Positions 6,114-6,695 of a stretch of 6,695 nucleotides of DNA are shown piece by piece. The translations under genes and the position numbers were made by a program. The first letter of the stretch is position 1. Each line of letters starts with the position of its first letter. Where the stretch lies: the NCBI GenBank assembly GCA_007121995.1, contig SKJK01000156.1:1-6695 (forward strand). Reading direction: 5' to 3'. The notes beneath the pieces were generated by a model, which saw nothing but the letters and a program-made list of their open reading frames with translations, had not been told where the DNA came from and searched no databases. The stretch comes from Desulfobulbaceae bacterium (lineage in GTDB: Bacteria; Desulfobacterota; Desulfobulbia; Desulfobulbales; Desulfobulbaceae).

Positions 6114-6145
6114 GCAACGGATGCAGAGTGAATGTTAACAAATAT

Positions 6146-6151
6146 GAGGAG
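6146..6151 (+). promoter_or_regulatory. Ribosome binding site of gap
   Basis: GAGGAG lies nine bases before the ATG at 6161-6163. The 47-base gap after the upstream stop (6114-6160) holds this site and no terminator-like hairpin, so gap is probably reached by readthrough from the upstream gene, with or without its own promoter. Confidence 0.7.
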
Positions 6152-6160
6152 TGCAACAGT

Positions 6161-6695
6161 ATGACTATACAGGTAGGAATCAACGGGTTTGGTAGGATTG
6201 GGAGAAATATTTTCAGAGCACTGCGTCAAGACCCGGCCTTTGCTGACATTGAAATCGTCGGCATTAATGATCTCACGGATGTGAAGACCATAGCCCACCT
6301 GGTGAAGTATGACTCTGTGATGGGCACTTCCGATCAGGAGATCGTGGTTGAGGGAAATAACCTGGTGGTGGATGGCCGCACCATACCCATCACCAGTCAT
6401 CGCAAACCAGGCGAAATACCCTGGGCCGACATGGGGGTGGAATATGTGTTGGAATGCACCGGACTTTTCTGTGATCAGGAATCATCCCAAGGGCATATCG
6501 ATGCCGGCGCGGCCAAGGTTATCATTTCGGCTCCGGCCAAGGGGGAGGTAAAAACCATTGTCATGGGGGTCAATGAAGTCGAATATGATCCCACGGTCCA
6601 CCATGTGATCTCCAATGCGTCCTGTACTACCAACTGTCTTGCTCCCGTGGCCCAGGTTATCCTCGATAATTTCGGCATCAAACGAGGGCTCATGA
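6161..6695 (+). CDS. gap: Glyceraldehyde-3-phosphate dehydrogenase, class I, N-terminal 178 residues (runs off the right edge)
   Basis: This enzyme oxidises glyceraldehyde 3-phosphate to 1,3-bisphosphoglycerate with NAD(P) and phosphate, a central glycolytic/gluconeogenic step in the cytoplasm. The visible part holds the Rossmann start INGFGRIGRN (7-16), the NAD-type INDLTD (35-40), the ECTGLF block (98-103), ISAPAKG (122-128) and the active-site SNASCTTNCLAP with nucleophile C155. Asp37 followed by Leu favours NAD over NADP, as in glycolytic GapA. The frame is intact to the window edge, where roughly half of a usual 330-340 residue protein is present. Residues 103-111 (FCDQESSQG) differ from the common FxTxExAxxH pattern but keep its spacing. 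The gene follows the kinase-synthase ORF by 47 bases in the same direction. Confidence 0.96.
   Translation, partial: MTIQVGINGFGRIGRNIFRALRQDPAFADIEIVGINDLTDVKTIAHLVKYDSVMGTSDQEIVVEGNNLVVDGRTIPITSHRKPGEIPWADMGVEYVLECTGLFCDQESSQGHIDAGAAKVIISAPAKGEVKTIVMGVNEVEYDPTVHHVISNASCTTNCLAPVAQVILDNFGIKRGLM

Noticed and set aside
6121..6138. Five-codon mini-ORF (MQSEC) upstream of gap
   Set aside because: No Shine-Dalgarno, no run of regulatory codons and no attenuator hairpin. An ORF this short is expected by chance.

Overview
The window reads as ordinary chromosomal DNA of a Gram-negative bacterium. The mixture of gene families resembles Desulfobulbales-type Desulfobacterota (former Deltaproteobacteria). 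That is an impression from the protein sequences, not a database result. The DNA is almost entirely coding. I see no tRNA, rRNA, insertion sequence, CRISPR array or phage gene.

The layout is two divergent gene sets that leave a short A/T-rich intergenic region (3712-3839). Leftward (minus strand) runs a tightly packed, operon-like series. It holds cbpA (J-domain co-chaperone), cbpM (its MerR-like modulator), rmuC (membrane-anchored coiled-coil protein with a nuclease-like fold), a glycine-zipper outer-membrane lipoprotein, a YjbQ/UPF0047 family enzyme, and the first 60 codons of an unrecognised protein that leaves the window at base 1. Gaps between these genes run from a 4-base overlap to 33 bases. 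The first two genes are a known functional pair; why the others travel with them is not evident.

Rightward (plus strand) runs a 757-codon ORF followed after 47 bases by the 5' part of a class I glyceraldehyde-3-phosphate dehydrogenase gene. The long ORF is the most unusual thing here. An apparently complete shikimate kinase (about residues 10-182) is joined in frame to an apparently complete GT5 glycogen/starch synthase (about residues 217-757).

The join falls on a run of seven A's. In both other forward frames a stop codon lies within a few bases of an in-frame ATG that could start the synthase alone. Gain or loss of one A would therefore split the ORF into two neatly overlapping genes. Either this is a real fusion made at a former stop/start overlap, or a slippage site giving both forms, or a one-base homopolymer error. 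Deciding between these is the main open question in the window.

The synthase also lacks the usual lysine in its N-terminal donor-binding loop. Together with gap, the right-hand genes concern central carbon flow: reserve polysaccharide, glycolysis, and an entry step to aromatic amino acids.
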